From Papilionanthe hookeriana x Papilionanthe teres (Eukaryota; Streptophyta; Magnoliopsida; Asparagales; Orchidaceae): DNA of 64,000 nucleotides. Under the pieces are notes generated by a model that saw only the letters and a program-made list of their open reading frames with translations, was not told where the DNA came from and did no database searches. The first letter of the stretch is position 1, and each line of letters opens with the position of its first letter. The position numbers and the translations under genes were made by a program. The DNA is taken from the NCBI GenBank assembly GCA_022702705.1, contig CM040429.1, positions 3,526,073-3,590,072 of the forward strand, written 5' to 3'. Below, in pieces: positions 35,600-46,299 of this stretch.

Positions 35600-36255
35600 A
35601 AGACAGACCAATTATTGGACCGCTTAACATTGGCGGATGAGGCTCCGCTATTAACTATGATTCGATTGCATAACCGTTAGAGGTTGGGTAGAGTAAGCCG
35701 AGTCGAACTCAAGCTCTCTTTGATTTGAGCTTGATTAACAGAAGGATAAGTTTTTAAAATTTTTAAAATTTTATCTTAATTAGAAAATAATTTGCTTAAA
35801 AATAGGCCTAAAATTAATATGCGGGGCCAATGGCCAGTGCCCTTCATCTTTGATGGCTAGGGGTGCAAACAAGTAGAGTTGAGCTCAAGTCACACTAAAT
35901 TCGAGCACGATCTTAATTAATTATTAATTAAAATCTAACTTGAGCTGAAGAAATGGGTTAATATGAGATAAATTTGAGCCAAATTATTAGTTATTAACTT
36001 AATCGAATGATGTAATAAAATGATAAATAAAATGAGTTAATATGAGATAAATAAGAAAAAATTACTTAACATAAAATATAAAATATTAATTTTACTTAAT
36101 TAAAAATAAGTATTCGAAATATATTCATATTAATTATTCTTTAACCCTGACTCTCTTATATCCATAGTGGTGGCCAAGTGAAGATTGGTTTGCTCCCTTT
36201 AGGTTTTATTCTGTAACCACTTAGAAGGAGAAAAAAACAAAAGAGTATAGAACAT
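35600..36255. other. Distal upstream region of the second kinase
   Basis: 35866-36030 has degenerate GAGCTCAAGTC/ATTCGAGC blocks like family C. Otherwise AT-rich without recognised features. Confidence 0.4.
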
Positions 36256-36260
36256 AAGTT

Positions 36261-36342
36261 TCACGTGCCAAAATAAAAGAATCTGACACTTCTTCTAAGG
36301 AGCTTCCTTGCACTTCCGAAGGTGGAAACGCAGACATGACAT
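36261..36342 (-). promoter_or_regulatory. G-box-containing duplicated stretch upstream of the second kinase
   Basis: TCACGTGCCAAAATAAAAG followed by AGGAGCTTCCTTG, matching 33208-33300. Here it is about 1 kb from the ATG, a distance at which it could act on the kinase gene. Confidence 0.5.
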
Positions 36343-36389
36343 ATATTTGAAGTTGTGGAAAAGGAAAGACCATCTAAAATAATCTGTTA

Positions 36390-36610
36390 ATGAGTAGCCC
36401 TGGTAGTTATTATAATTTTTTATTTTTTTTAGAAAAGTTTGATCGTAGCTAGAAAATTATCACCGCACGTAAATGTAAATAGGTGCAGTGTGAAAACGCT
36501 GTTCTTCAACATTTTGAAAATGCATAAGCTGCTAAAACGCAGTTTACCGAAACAAATCTGGTGAATTTTCAAAACGTCACCGCACCAAATAAACTGCCCC
36601 AAACGGACCC
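36390..36610. mobile_element. Family B short inverted-repeat element, inverted relative to 27784
   Basis: The right end is GCCCCAAACGGACCC followed by TTA, the clean form of the family end. The inner block GCAGTTTACCGAAACAAAT is the reverse complement of the inner block at 27850. The left end is eroded; a TTA is present at 36387-36389. Confidence 0.6.
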
Positions 36611-36733
36611 TTAGATCTTATACGTAAACAAGAATTTATATGACAAATGGTAAATTTATTGTGATTTAGAAAAGTGGTAACATTTTCCTATAACATGTTA
36701 AAAAAGGTAAGCCTCTAAGTGACCTTTTTTTTG

Positions 36734-36980
36734 AAGATTTACATAAATACCACTCATTTCTTATGTATTTACATATTTAACAACTAAACTTCAATGTTTA
36801 CATAAATACCGTCTTATATATGCATGAAAATATGTATTTCAAAATTAAAAAAAATTAAAATGATTGTATTTTTATATGATATGAAAGATTTGGGTGGTAT
36901 AAATGTAAAAAAAATATTACAATTTTAATTGTTGGTATGTAAATACATAGGGATTAGATTGTGTGTATGAAAATGCCCCC
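36734..36980. mobile_element. Foldback family A, best palindromic copy
   Basis: Left arm: ATTTACATAAATACCACTCA, TTATGTATTTACATATTTAA, CAACTAAACTTCAATG. Right arm, inverted: GATATGAAAGATTTGGGTGG, TTGTTGGTATGTAAATACAT and ATGAAAATGCCCC. The arms account for nearly the whole 247 bp, so the single strand could fold into one long hairpin. No coding capacity. Confidence 0.7.
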
Positions 36981-37444
36981 TCTTTTTTTTCTTTACACTA
37001 TATTGATCATATTAGTGTGAAGCTTTGATTCTATGAATTACTTTGACATCATCCAACTTAATGAAATTTTTTATTTCTCTTAACTTTTTAATTATTCAAA
37101 TAAAAAACTTTAAATGCGCATAAAGAACATAAAAAATACTCAACAAAACTAAAAAAATCATGATTTCAAAATCTGCTTAAAATTGTTTCTACATATAACT
37201 GAGGTTAAACCGTTCAGAACTGAGGTTGAACTGAAGAATCGATCCAATATTTAAAGGACCGACGGATTCTGCTATTGTCTAATTTAATATTTTGATCTTG
37301 ATCAAATGGTTAGAAATAAGATATTTGAAATAAAAATTGAATAAAATATCATATCTCAAAATTTTGATTAATAATAATATTCAAACTAATTAAATATTAA
37401 GAGTATTAAATTAAAATGGTGTTTAGTAAATTGATAAAAGTAAT

Positions 37445-37549
37445 AAGTACATTTACATAAATAGCACCCACTTATTATGCATTTATCTAAAATTTGTTTT
37501 TTTAAAATTTATAGCACTAAATCTTTCGTATCACATAAAAAATAATGTT
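37445..37549. repeat. Foldback family A copy, left half, split by the copia insertion
   Basis: ACATTTACATAAATAGCACC, then ATTTATCTAAAATTTG and AATCTTTCGTATCACATAAA. The rest of the copy resumes after the copia element (44244-44300, ACACCTTTCTATGCATTGG). Confidence 0.6.
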
Positions 37550-37554
37550 ATTTT
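37550..37554. other. Target-site duplicate ATTTT of copia element 1 (left)
   Basis: ATTTT precedes TGTTGG at 37555 and follows the 3' LTR at 44239-44243. Confidence 0.85.
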
Positions 37555-38043
37555 TGTTGGATAATTTATGGGACTACAATGTAATTAATAAATGTGTTGG
37601 GTCATTATTTAACAAGTCAAAATTATTGTGGTCTAATTAATTAATAAAGTTTATGACTTTAAGCGCATTTGTCGTGAAATTATAAGTGTGGATACCGTAA
37701 GAAGCGAATTCCGATTTAATGAGGGCGAAGTGGAATTAAACGATTCTTTTGTAACCATGAGTTAGTTACTGATAAATACGGGGGTAATGGTCCACGATCT
37801 ACGAGACTTGAAAAATTCTACAGTTCGCATCAATAAGAAAAAGCTAAGGAAAACTCCGAAAAATCTGCAGATTGGAAGATCATTGCTTGCAATCGATCAA
37901 ATGCATTCGAGTACGCTTCCGCTATTGTATCGATTCGGTTTTTCTCATTAATTTGAACGTGAACGAAAGATTCTCGTGGCAATTTCTAAGAGATTTTGAT
38001 TCGATCAAAATCTATTTGGAAAAATTCAAGAAGATTTCTAACG
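37555..38043 (+). repeat. 5' LTR of copia element 1
   Basis: TGTTGGATAA...TTTCTAACG. The last base is G where the 3' LTR has the canonical A (CA). By eye it differs from the 3' LTR at roughly 30 positions, many of them CA in the 3' LTR versus CG here. Confidence 0.9.
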
Positions 38044-38061
38044 ATTGGTATCGAGGCCTCC
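38044..38061 (+). other. Primer-binding site, altered
   Basis: ATTGGTATCGAGGCC right after the LTR. The expected plant form is TGGTATCAGAGCC; the CAGAG core has become CGAGG. Confidence 0.7.
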
Positions 38062-38139
38062 AGTTCGTATTCTTGTTGAGATTCCCTCCTCTTTCGTATT
38101 TTTTATCCCTTTCGTTCGCCTTTACCGCGAAGGATTCCC

Positions 38140-38512
38140 GCATGAGTTGCGGCGGCGGGACTACGGAGAAAGGAATGCCGCGGCGGGGCTGCGACGTCGG
38201 TGGGTGCGGTGACGCGTCCTCCGACGGCGGCGAAATCCGACGAAAATCAAAACGAGCGGCGAAAGGAGCCGCCGGAAATGGCGCCGAAATCGGCGCCGGA
38301 GGGAGCGCCGCCGGAGCCGGCGCCGGACGGGCGCCGGAGCCGACGCCGGAGGCGGCGGCGGGCGGCGCCTCGGTTCGCGAACCGCGAACGGTTCCGCGGG
38401 CCTGCTCGCGGAACGGTTCGCGGAGCCGGTCCGCGAACCGGTCCGTGGACCGAGTCCACGGACCATTCCGTGGACCCGGTCCACGGAACCGGTCCAAGGA
38501 CCCGGTCCGCGG
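38140..38512 (+). repeat. GC-rich leader block with palindromic repeats, element 1
   Basis: A sharply GC-rich block between the primer-binding site and gag, surrounded by AT-rich DNA. Its 3' half consists of CCGTGGACC/GGTCCACGG inverted units. Frames of over 100 codons are open on both strands (rich in Gly, Ala, Arg, Pro), which follows from the composition. It is conserved in position in element 2 (52205-52648). It is followed by AAAAT pentamers (38545-38580) that can pair with the TTTTA run at 38584-38612. Confidence 0.8.
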
Positions 38513-39284
38513 AAAAAAAAAATAATAAAAAATAATAATAAAAAAACAGAAAAATAAAATAAAATAAAATAAAATAAAATCAATTTTATTTTATTTTATT
38601 CTATTTTATTTAGTTTTAAATTGATTTTCTTAATTTTATTAGTTAATGAGTAAATTAAAATTTAAGTTAATTAAGTTACTCATTTTAAAATAAGTAAATT
38701 AATTGTAAAGTTTAGGATTGATTAATTTTATAAAATCAATAATTTTGTTTTGTAAATTATGGGCTCTATGGACTTATAAATTAGCTCATTATTTATAAAT
38801 ATAAGATTTTATAAAATTAAATTAAAGTTTAAATTAAATTCGAATAAATGGTATTTTAAAATTGTCCAGTCATTTTTAATGAACTTATTGAACGTGATGT
38901 TGCTAAAGTGACCTCTCATGTGTAGATAGTTCAATGACGAATGATGGATGTTGTGTGTATGTAGGTTCATGCAAGTATTAATTGGCCGAAAGGAAAATTA
39001 ATACTTGCAGAAATGCATACTATAACTTGTGATGATAAACGTATAACAATTATAAGGAATAATATATGAGTAATAAATCGATCCAAAGATAGATTTATTA
39101 CTTGATATATGTTATTGTTAATGTTTGATCATTACAACAAGATTACCACTATGAGTTAATATTCTTGTCAAAGACTTGATATTAATGTTGCATTAGGTAT
39201 CTTGAGATGTGATTTACCATTAAGTGAATTTAAACATTTTATTAATTAAATCTTTTGTTCATTTTTCGATTGTTGCTTAATGTA

Positions 39285-39942
39285 TCTGCTAATCTCGATT
39301 CGGTTCCAATCCTTAAGGGTGATAGTTTTAAGGATTGGAAGAGAACATTCTCATTGTTCTTGTTGCATGGATCTAGATCCAGCGATTAAGAATAGAAAAG
39401 CCCGCTCCTCTTACGGATGCGAGTTCCTCCGAGGATAGGAGGAACTTTGAGAAGTGGGACCGTTCTAATCGCTTGAGTCTAATGATCGTAAAGCGCGGCA
39501 TACCCGAGGCCTTTAGAGGTGCGGTGTCTATCGAGATCAGCGATGCTTCGCAATTTTCCTCTGTCGAAATTGAGAAACGCTTTGCAAAGAGCGATAAAGT
39601 CGAAGCCGGTATTCTTTTAAAGGCTGATTTCAATGAAGTTCGAGGCAAGGAAAATATAAGGGAGTACATCATGGAGATGTCCGATATTGCTTCGAAATTA
39701 AAGAAACTAAATCTCGAGTTGACGGATGACTTACTCGTGCATTTAGTTCTTATTTCTCTTCCTCACGAGTTTGGTCGATTTACGGTCGGCTATAATATGC
39801 AAAAGGAGAAATGGACTCTTAATGAGCTTATTTCTCATTGTGTGCGAGAGGAAGAAATGTTGAAGCGAGGAAAGGCTGAAAGTGCTCATCCAGTAAACAC
39901 CTACAAGGAAAGGGGCTCTAAAAGAAAGAATGAAGTTGCTTA
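39285..39942 (+). pseudogene. gag: gag of copia element 1 (frameshifted)
   Basis: Structural gag polyprotein of the UBN2/Retrotran_gag type that would form the virus-like particle. Recognisable parts: LKGDSFKDWK near 39318, then after a frameshift FEKWDRSNRLS, a long helical segment with VEIEKRFAKSDKVEAGILLK, ENIREYIMEMSDIASKLK and the signature DLLVHLVLISLPHEF, followed by NMQKEKWTLNELISHCVREE. The continuous part is 39473-39942. The first 190 bases lie in other frames. The zinc knuckle follows at about 40000-40045 in a shifted frame. Confidence 0.85.
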
Positions 39943-39996
39943 AGAGTAAGGGTCCTTCTCGAAAGAAACAAAATAAAACTCGAAATTCAGAAAATA

Positions 39997-42900
39997 TCGG
40001 TTGTTTCTTTTGCGACAAAGAAGGACATCGAAGAAGGAATGTCTTAAATATCATGCTTGGCGTGTAAAGAAAGGTACATTTCTAACTTTGGTACGTTACG
40101 AGGTAAATTTGGCTTCGGTACGCTAGAAACACTTGGTGGTTAGACTGCGAGTGCTACTACTTAACATAAGTGTTTCAATGCGGGGTTACTCGAGCTACCG
40201 AAAACGAAATGATCTTTGAAAGATGCATTTATGTGGGAGATGGAAAATCGGTAGAAGTGGAAGCGATTGGGCATTTTAGATTGTTATTATGTCTTGGTTA
40301 CTTATTTGGATTTGATAGATACTTTTGTTGTACCGTCATTTAGACGGAATTTGGTTCTGTTTGTTGTTTGGACAAATTAGGTTATTGTTGTTCATTTCGA
40401 AAACGAGTTGTTTCGGTTTATCTATTAATTCCGATATTATTGGAGCCTGGTTCTCTTGTGGTATATGACAATCTTTATTTGCTTGATACTTATTGCTTCT
40501 TATAATGAAACTCGAATGTGGAATCACGAGGTACTAAGCGAAAAATTAATAATGAAAATTCGGGAGCGTTATGGCACGAGCGTTTAGGTCGCATCTCCAG
40601 AAATAGAGTTGAAAGACTTGTGTCGGATGGAATTCTAAATTCCATTGATTTTACGGACTATGATGTACGTATTGAATGCATTAAGGGAAAACGGACCAAA
40701 AGGAAGAAATTAGGTGCATATAGAGCTACGAAGTCTTAGAATTGATACATACGGATGTTTGTGGACCATTTTCTACGACTTCTTGAAATGGTCAACAATA
40801 TTTTGTATCATTCATAGATGATTATTCGAGATATGCATACTTATTTCTTATTAATGAGAAGTCCCAAGTATTGGACGTGTTCAAATCTTATAAAGTCTGA
40901 AGTTGAAAACCAACTAAGCAAAAGAATAAAGAAAGTCAAATCTGATCGTGGTGGTGAATACTACGGTAGATATGACGGTTCGAGTGAACAACGTCCGGGA
41001 CCATTTGCTAAATTCCTAGAGGAGTGTGGAATTGTCCCACGATACTACTATGCCGGGTTCACCTAGCATGAATGGTGTAATTTGAAAGACGAAATCGCAC
41101 TCTTAAAGACATGGTAAGAAGTATGATCGATCATTCTACCTTACCAAATTCACTCGGGAGAAGCACTCGAGACGGCGACCTACATTCTAAATAGAGTACC
41201 AACTAAAGCAGTTAACGATTACACCTTATGAGCTTTGGACGGGCGAAAACCCGAGTTTAAAGCATTTTCATGTTTGGGGTTGCCTAGGTGAGGTAAGACC
41301 TTACAAGCCACTTGAGAAAAAGTTAGACCACTAAAACGATGGCAGCTACTTTGTTGGTTATTCGGAGCGATCTAGGGGTTTCAAGTTTTATGATCCCAAA
41401 TTAAAGATAATTTTTGAGACGGGAACTGCAGTGTTCTTTGAGAATATTGAATTTGGGGGGAGAAATCAGGTTAGAGACTTTGTCTTTGAGGAGGAATCAG
41501 ACCATACTACTCTTGTTGAAGAGGAATTGGTTCCTATTCTTGTAATTGCTTTTGATAATGATCAGGATCTTACTCCGACATTGATCGAAGTTGCAAATCA
41601 AGAACCCCTTGAGAACAAATTCAACAACCTCGAGAACGAGTTCGAGAGCGAAGTGCTTTTGCGACGATCCACTAGGGAAAGAAGAAATGCTTATTTCGGA
41701 TGATTATATTGTATTTCTTCGGGAACATGAGGAAAATATTAGTATGATGGAAGATGATCCTATCAACTTTCATCAAGCTATGCAAAGTTCCAATTCGGAA
41801 AAATGGATCGAAGCGATGAATGAGGAGTATAAGTCTATGCAAGACAATAAAGTTTGGGAACTTGTTCCATTGCCGAAGGAAAGAAACCCATTGGTTGTAA
41901 ATGGATTTTTAAAACTAAAAGGGATTCGAAAGGCAATGTGGAAAGACATAAAGCTCGTCTTGTAGCTAAAGGCTTTACTCGAAAGGAAGGGATTGACTAT
42001 AAAGAGACCTTTTCTCCGAGTTTCAACGAAAGGACTCTTTTAGAGTAATCATGGCACTTGTTGCTCATTATGATATGGAGCTACATCAAATGGATGTCGA
42101 GACCGCATTTCTCGATGGAGACATTGATGAAACGATCTATATGGTGCAACCGAGAAAACTTTGTAATAGGAGACCCAAAGAATATGGTTTGCGAACCGAC
42201 AAAATCCATTTATGGGCTCAAACAAGCTTCACTGTCAATGGTATCACAAATTTCATCAAGTGATTCTATCATTTGGTTTTGAAATGAATGCGGTTGATGA
42301 TTGTGTGTATCATAAATTCGGTGGGATAAAACATATTTTTACGATTTTGTATGTGGATGACATCTGCTTGCTACTGAAATAATATAGACATGTTGCGGGA
42401 AACCAAAAGATTTTTATCGAAATAATTTTGAGATGAAAGATCTTGGTGATGCCTCATTTGTTTTAGGAATTCAAATTCACCGAGATCGTTCTCGGTGTAT
42501 TCTTGGATTATCACGAAGAATTTATATTGATAAAGTGCTTAAAAGATATGGCATGCGGAATTGTAGACCAATTGACACCCCTGTCGCTAAAGGAGACAAG
42601 TTCGGTCTCGATCGAGTGCCCAAAGGAAACCTTGAGATTCGGGAAATGCAAAGATTCCCTATGCTTCAGCGATAGGGAGTCTTATGTATGCTCAAGTTTG
42701 TACGCGGCCGGATATTGTGTACATTGTTGGAGTTTTAGGCGGATACTTAAGTAACCTGGGAATGGATCATTGGAAAGCAGCAAAAGGGTTATGAGGTACT
42801 TAAGGAGAACAAAAGATTACATGCTTACATATAGGAGATCGGATCATTTGGAGATCATTGGGTATTCGACTCCGATTTTCTTGGATGCCAAGACAATGAG

Positions 42901-43332
42901 AAGATCCACATCAGGCTACATATTTTTGTTAAGTGGTGGAGCTATATCTGGAGGAGTACAAAACAAACACTAATAGCTTCATCCACTATGACAGCAGAGT
43001 ATATAGCATGTTATGAGGCATCCAACCATGGCATATGGCTGAGAAATTTTGTCACTTAAGTCGCGCATTATGGAAGGAATTGAAAGACCACTAAAGTTAT
43101 TTTGTGACGATAAATCAGCTGTATTGTATTCCAATAACAACGGAGTTCATCCAAGTCGAAGCATATTGACATCAAATTTCTTGTTGTGAAGGAAAGAATA
43201 CAGAGTGGCAGATTTGCATAGAGCATATTGGAACAAACTCCATGATTGCGGACCCCTTACAAAGGGTCCGATACCGGGGTCTTTCATGAGCATACTACTC
43301 ATATGGGTGTTATAGAGCTTGAGAAAATTTAG
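39997..43332 (+). pseudogene. pol: pol of copia element 1 (multiple frameshifts)
   Basis: Order of remnants: zinc knuckle CFFC-x4-H (its last Cys is in the next frame), a protease-region remnant (WWLDCEC, about 40130), the GAG-pre-integrase/HHCC region ALWHERLGRIS at 40577 (second His replaced by Arg; CIEC reads RIEC), integrase core pieces with SDRGGEYY near 40950 and ERRNRTLKDM in broken frames, a YFVGYSERSRGFKFYD segment (41350), RT from KWIFKTK and RHKARLVAKGFTRKEGIDY (about 41900) through MDVETAFLDGD to YVDD at 42350-42361, then RNase H with ASSTMTAEYIACYEA (about 42975-43020) and the end IELEKI-stop. At least ten frame changes, so no functional polyprotein from this sequence as written. 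Confidence 0.88.
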
Positions 43333-43336
43333 ATTC

Positions 43337-43352
43337 AGTGGGAGTTTGTTAG
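43337..43352 (+). other. Additional polypurine tract followed by TGTTAG, element 1
   Basis: AGTGGGAG then TT and TGTTAG just after the pol stop. It mimics the real PPT/LTR border 403 bp downstream. The same arrangement is in element 2 (57534-57549). Confidence 0.5.
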
Positions 43353-43739
43353 TTTGTGTTTTTAGTTATATGTTTTATTTTATGTACAAAACATATTTGG
43401 ATATTTTCTGATCAGAAATATGGTATTTTATTCAGTTCAGTACACTCTGTATAATTAAAGTTTGATCTCACTTAAGTAAAGTAGGACCAGTTGAAAATTG
43501 ACATGAACTGACCACCTTGCATGTAATTTTCATTCCACACATTCATGATTGATATATGTCATTTGATTATATTAATATATGTGACCATTGATGGGTTTAG
43601 TTGTGACAAATACAATGAAGACTGCTTTGATCCTATATTGATATGATTAATGGACCAGATTGTAATGTGCCTTTATAATAATGACAACAAATTTTTGAGC
43701 GCTATAAGGTTGACACATTTATTTTTACATATATAGTCC

Positions 43740-43749
43740 AGTGGGAGAT
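43740..43749 (+). other. Polypurine tract of copia element 1
   Basis: AGTGGGAGAT directly before the 3' LTR TGTTGG at 43750, the expected plus-strand primer site. Confidence 0.85.
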
Positions 43750-44238
43750 TGTTGGATAATTTATGGGACTACAATGTAATTAATAAATGTGTTGGGTCGT
43801 TATTTAACAAGTCAAAATTATTGTGGTCTAATTAATTAATAAAGTTTATGACTTTAGGCACATTTGTCATGAAATTATAAGTGTGGATACCATAAGAACA
43901 AATTCCAATTTAATGAGGGGCGAATTGGAATTAAGCGATTCTTTTGTAACCACCAGTTAGTTACTGATAAATACGAGGGTAATGGTCCCGATCTGCGAGA
44001 CTTGAAAAATTCTCCGGTTCCCATCAACAAGAGAAACTAAGGAAAACTCCGGAAAATCTGCAGATTGGAAGATCATTGCTTGCAATCGATCAAATGCATT
44101 CAGGTACGCTTCCGCTATTGTATCGATTCAGTTTTTTTCATTAATTTGAACGTGAACGAAAGATTCTCGTGGCAATTTCCTAAGAGATTTTGATTCGATC
44201 AAAATCTATTTGGAAAATTCAAAAGAAGATTTCTAACA
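43750..44238 (+). repeat. 3' LTR of copia element 1
   Basis: TGTTGGATAA...TTTCTAACA, 489 bp, the same length as the 5' LTR. Confidence 0.92.
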
Positions 44239-44243
44239 ATTTT
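44239..44243. other. Target-site duplicate ATTTT of copia element 1 (right)
   Basis: Pairs with 37550-37554. Confidence 0.85.
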
Positions 44244-44300
44244 TACTTAAAATAGAGAAATACACCTTTCTATGCATTGGTAAGGTGTCATACTATTATT

Positions 44301-45378
44301 AGGGCTGTAATCCAGCCGAGTCAAACCGAGTATAGCATAGCTTGCTTGGTATATATCAAAGTTGTTCATGTTCGACTTGAACTTGTGTCGAGCTTTCATA
44401 TATAGTTCAAGCTTGACTTGTTTAAATTTTCTAAATTTTGAAATTGATTTGTACTTGACTACTGAAGAGCATTTATACGAGCTAATTAACAAGTTAAAAA
44501 TTCAAACAAAATGAAAAATTCAATAAAAAATTTAAATAAATAATTTTATAAATCTAATCACGCCTATTAATTTATTGATTATAAATTCTTTAAAAATGAA
44601 GGGTGAGTCACAAACCATGATCATATGGGATGTAATATCTCATATTTTAGTATGATCATACTTCAAATTTTGCACCAAACTCCCATATTCAACATTCAGT
44701 TTAGGTGTTGACTTTCCAATTGTTTAATGCACGTCTTTTTTTTTTTGGGAAAATTATATATATATATATATATATTTATCTATTAATTTTTTGTCTCATC
44801 CTTATTCTTAATCATATATAACTTATCCTAACAACACTTTTTAATTGGGTAGAATTTATGAGTAGAATGGAAATGAGATATATAAGAAATACTTTATAGT
44901 TGCAGCAATCCTTGCATATCGCAATGCTATCGTTGCATGCGACGCTTGTACGTTGTAGTAGTGTTTAGTATGTTTGGGGTGAAACCAAGAGATAAGAGAA
45001 TTTTCATATACACCACATAAGTTTTATATATTTTCACATCTAACGTCTAAGCATTAATAAAATAAATATATTATTAATAACTAATAATTAAATTCTATCT
45101 AATTGAATTTTAATTAAATAAAATATCATATATGATATGAGTTATCATTAAGCTTAATATCTCGTATTTAACAAGTTACTTGTTGAACAATAAACGAGTT
45201 TGTTCGTGAACATAAATAAGTAAGTTTGACTATGTTCATGTTTAGTTCATTCAAGTTCCAAGTTCTTAAAAATTATTCCGGTTTGCTTATTTACTAATTT
45301 GAAAGAACATTATTGAGACTTAATCAAGCCTAGTGAGTATTTCATCGAGTGCATTGGATCATTCACAGCCCTAACAGC
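44301..45378. repeat. Family C repeat with AGGGCTGT / ACAGCCCT ends
   Basis: Left end AGGGCTGTAATCCAGCC; right end ATTCACAGCCCT. Both halves carry family C blocks (44340-44480: GTTCATGTTCGACTTGAAC; 45165-45370: AATAAACGAGTTTGTTCGTG). A short family A piece (ACACCACATAAG...TCACATCTAACGTC) sits at about 45005-45060 inside. The rest is AT-rich. Confidence 0.45.
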
Positions 45379-45379
45379 T

Positions 45380-46190
45380 ATATATGCAAATATTGAAGAA
45401 CAGGCCTTAAATATGAAAATACAAAGAATGGAATGCTTGTAAAGTTCCTAAACAATATTAATATATTCTTCAAAATATATTAAAATAATTTTAAAGTTTA
45501 CTCTGAACCACTCATTTATTCAGATTCTAGGCAAGATTTGGTATTAATTAATTATTTTTAAATATATTTAAAATTGATTTTACATAATAAATCCAAAACA
45601 ACGCAATTAATAACTTCTGAAACTTGTTTATGAAAGGAGTTTATCTCCAAAAGGAAACATGAAAAGTTCACTTAGTTATTAGAAAATAATTAAATATATT
45701 AATACGCAATTAGTTGTGTTTAGTGGTTAACAAAAGTGTGCTAATCTACACTTTCTGAGGAGTCTCAATGGCCAGCCTGGAATTAATGGACTTTTAATCG
45801 CATGGTTCTTGAATGAGCTGACTTATTAAAAAAATATACATTACAGTTGATATTCTGATTAAAATAATAATAACGACAATAATAATATTTTTACTAATTA
45901 AAGTTCTTATTGAGTTACAGCATATAAATGACGCGATTACGCTGATTATGTCACGCATTAGCTCAGCCAAAAGGGTAATTAGTGTTGGAGAATGTCTGAA
46001 GTTGTTATTATTAATTTATTATAGTATGGTTATTTGATATTATAATATTATTTGTGAATTATTCCAAGGATTTATTGTAAATTTGGATTGAGTCAAAAGA
46101 GAATGGAAAAGAGAAAATTAAATAAGCTGCACATTAAAATATTTTTTCTTCATTTAAAATAAGATAGAGTAACATTCAGTAAAGAGACAA
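45380..46190. other. AT-rich intergenic DNA, nothing recognised
   Basis: No supported frame, no repeat delimited. Confidence 0.4.
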
Positions 46191-46299
46191 CATCGAAAAA
46201 GGAATATTTAATGTTATGTTCAAGAGGGGTATCAACTGTGTGATTGTTAGAGATAAGAGTTAGTTGAATTGAAAGAAGACAATCACATGAAAAGTAAGT

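Larger units (their letters stand above)
37555..44238 (+). mobile_element. Full-length Ty1/copia retrotransposon, element 1
   Basis: 6684 bp with two 489-bp LTRs, a tRNA-Met-type primer-binding site, a leader of about 1.2 kb, gag, pol in copia order (protease, integrase, RT, RNase H), a polypurine tract and a 5-bp target duplication ATTTT. The structure is complete, but gag and pol are broken by many one- or two-base shifts. It belongs to the same family as 51651-58419. It landed inside a family A foldback element. Confidence 0.93.

Noticed and set aside
34889..35630. A 198-codon minus-strand frame and a 91-codon plus-strand frame around the start of the second kinase
   Set aside because: They overlap the kinase start and its promoter, have low-complexity composition and no motif.
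38012..38583. Long frames on both strands in the GC-rich copia leader (also 52096-52704) as host genes
   Set aside because: They are open in several frames because of composition and a 25-bp repeat, and lie between primer site and gag of a retrotransposon in both copies.
37690..43920. CG-to-CA differences between the LTRs of element 1 as plain CpG decay of the 3' LTR
   Set aside because: Element 2 LTRs mostly have CA at the same places, so CA looks like the family state and CG in the 5' LTR the change, opposite to methylation decay.
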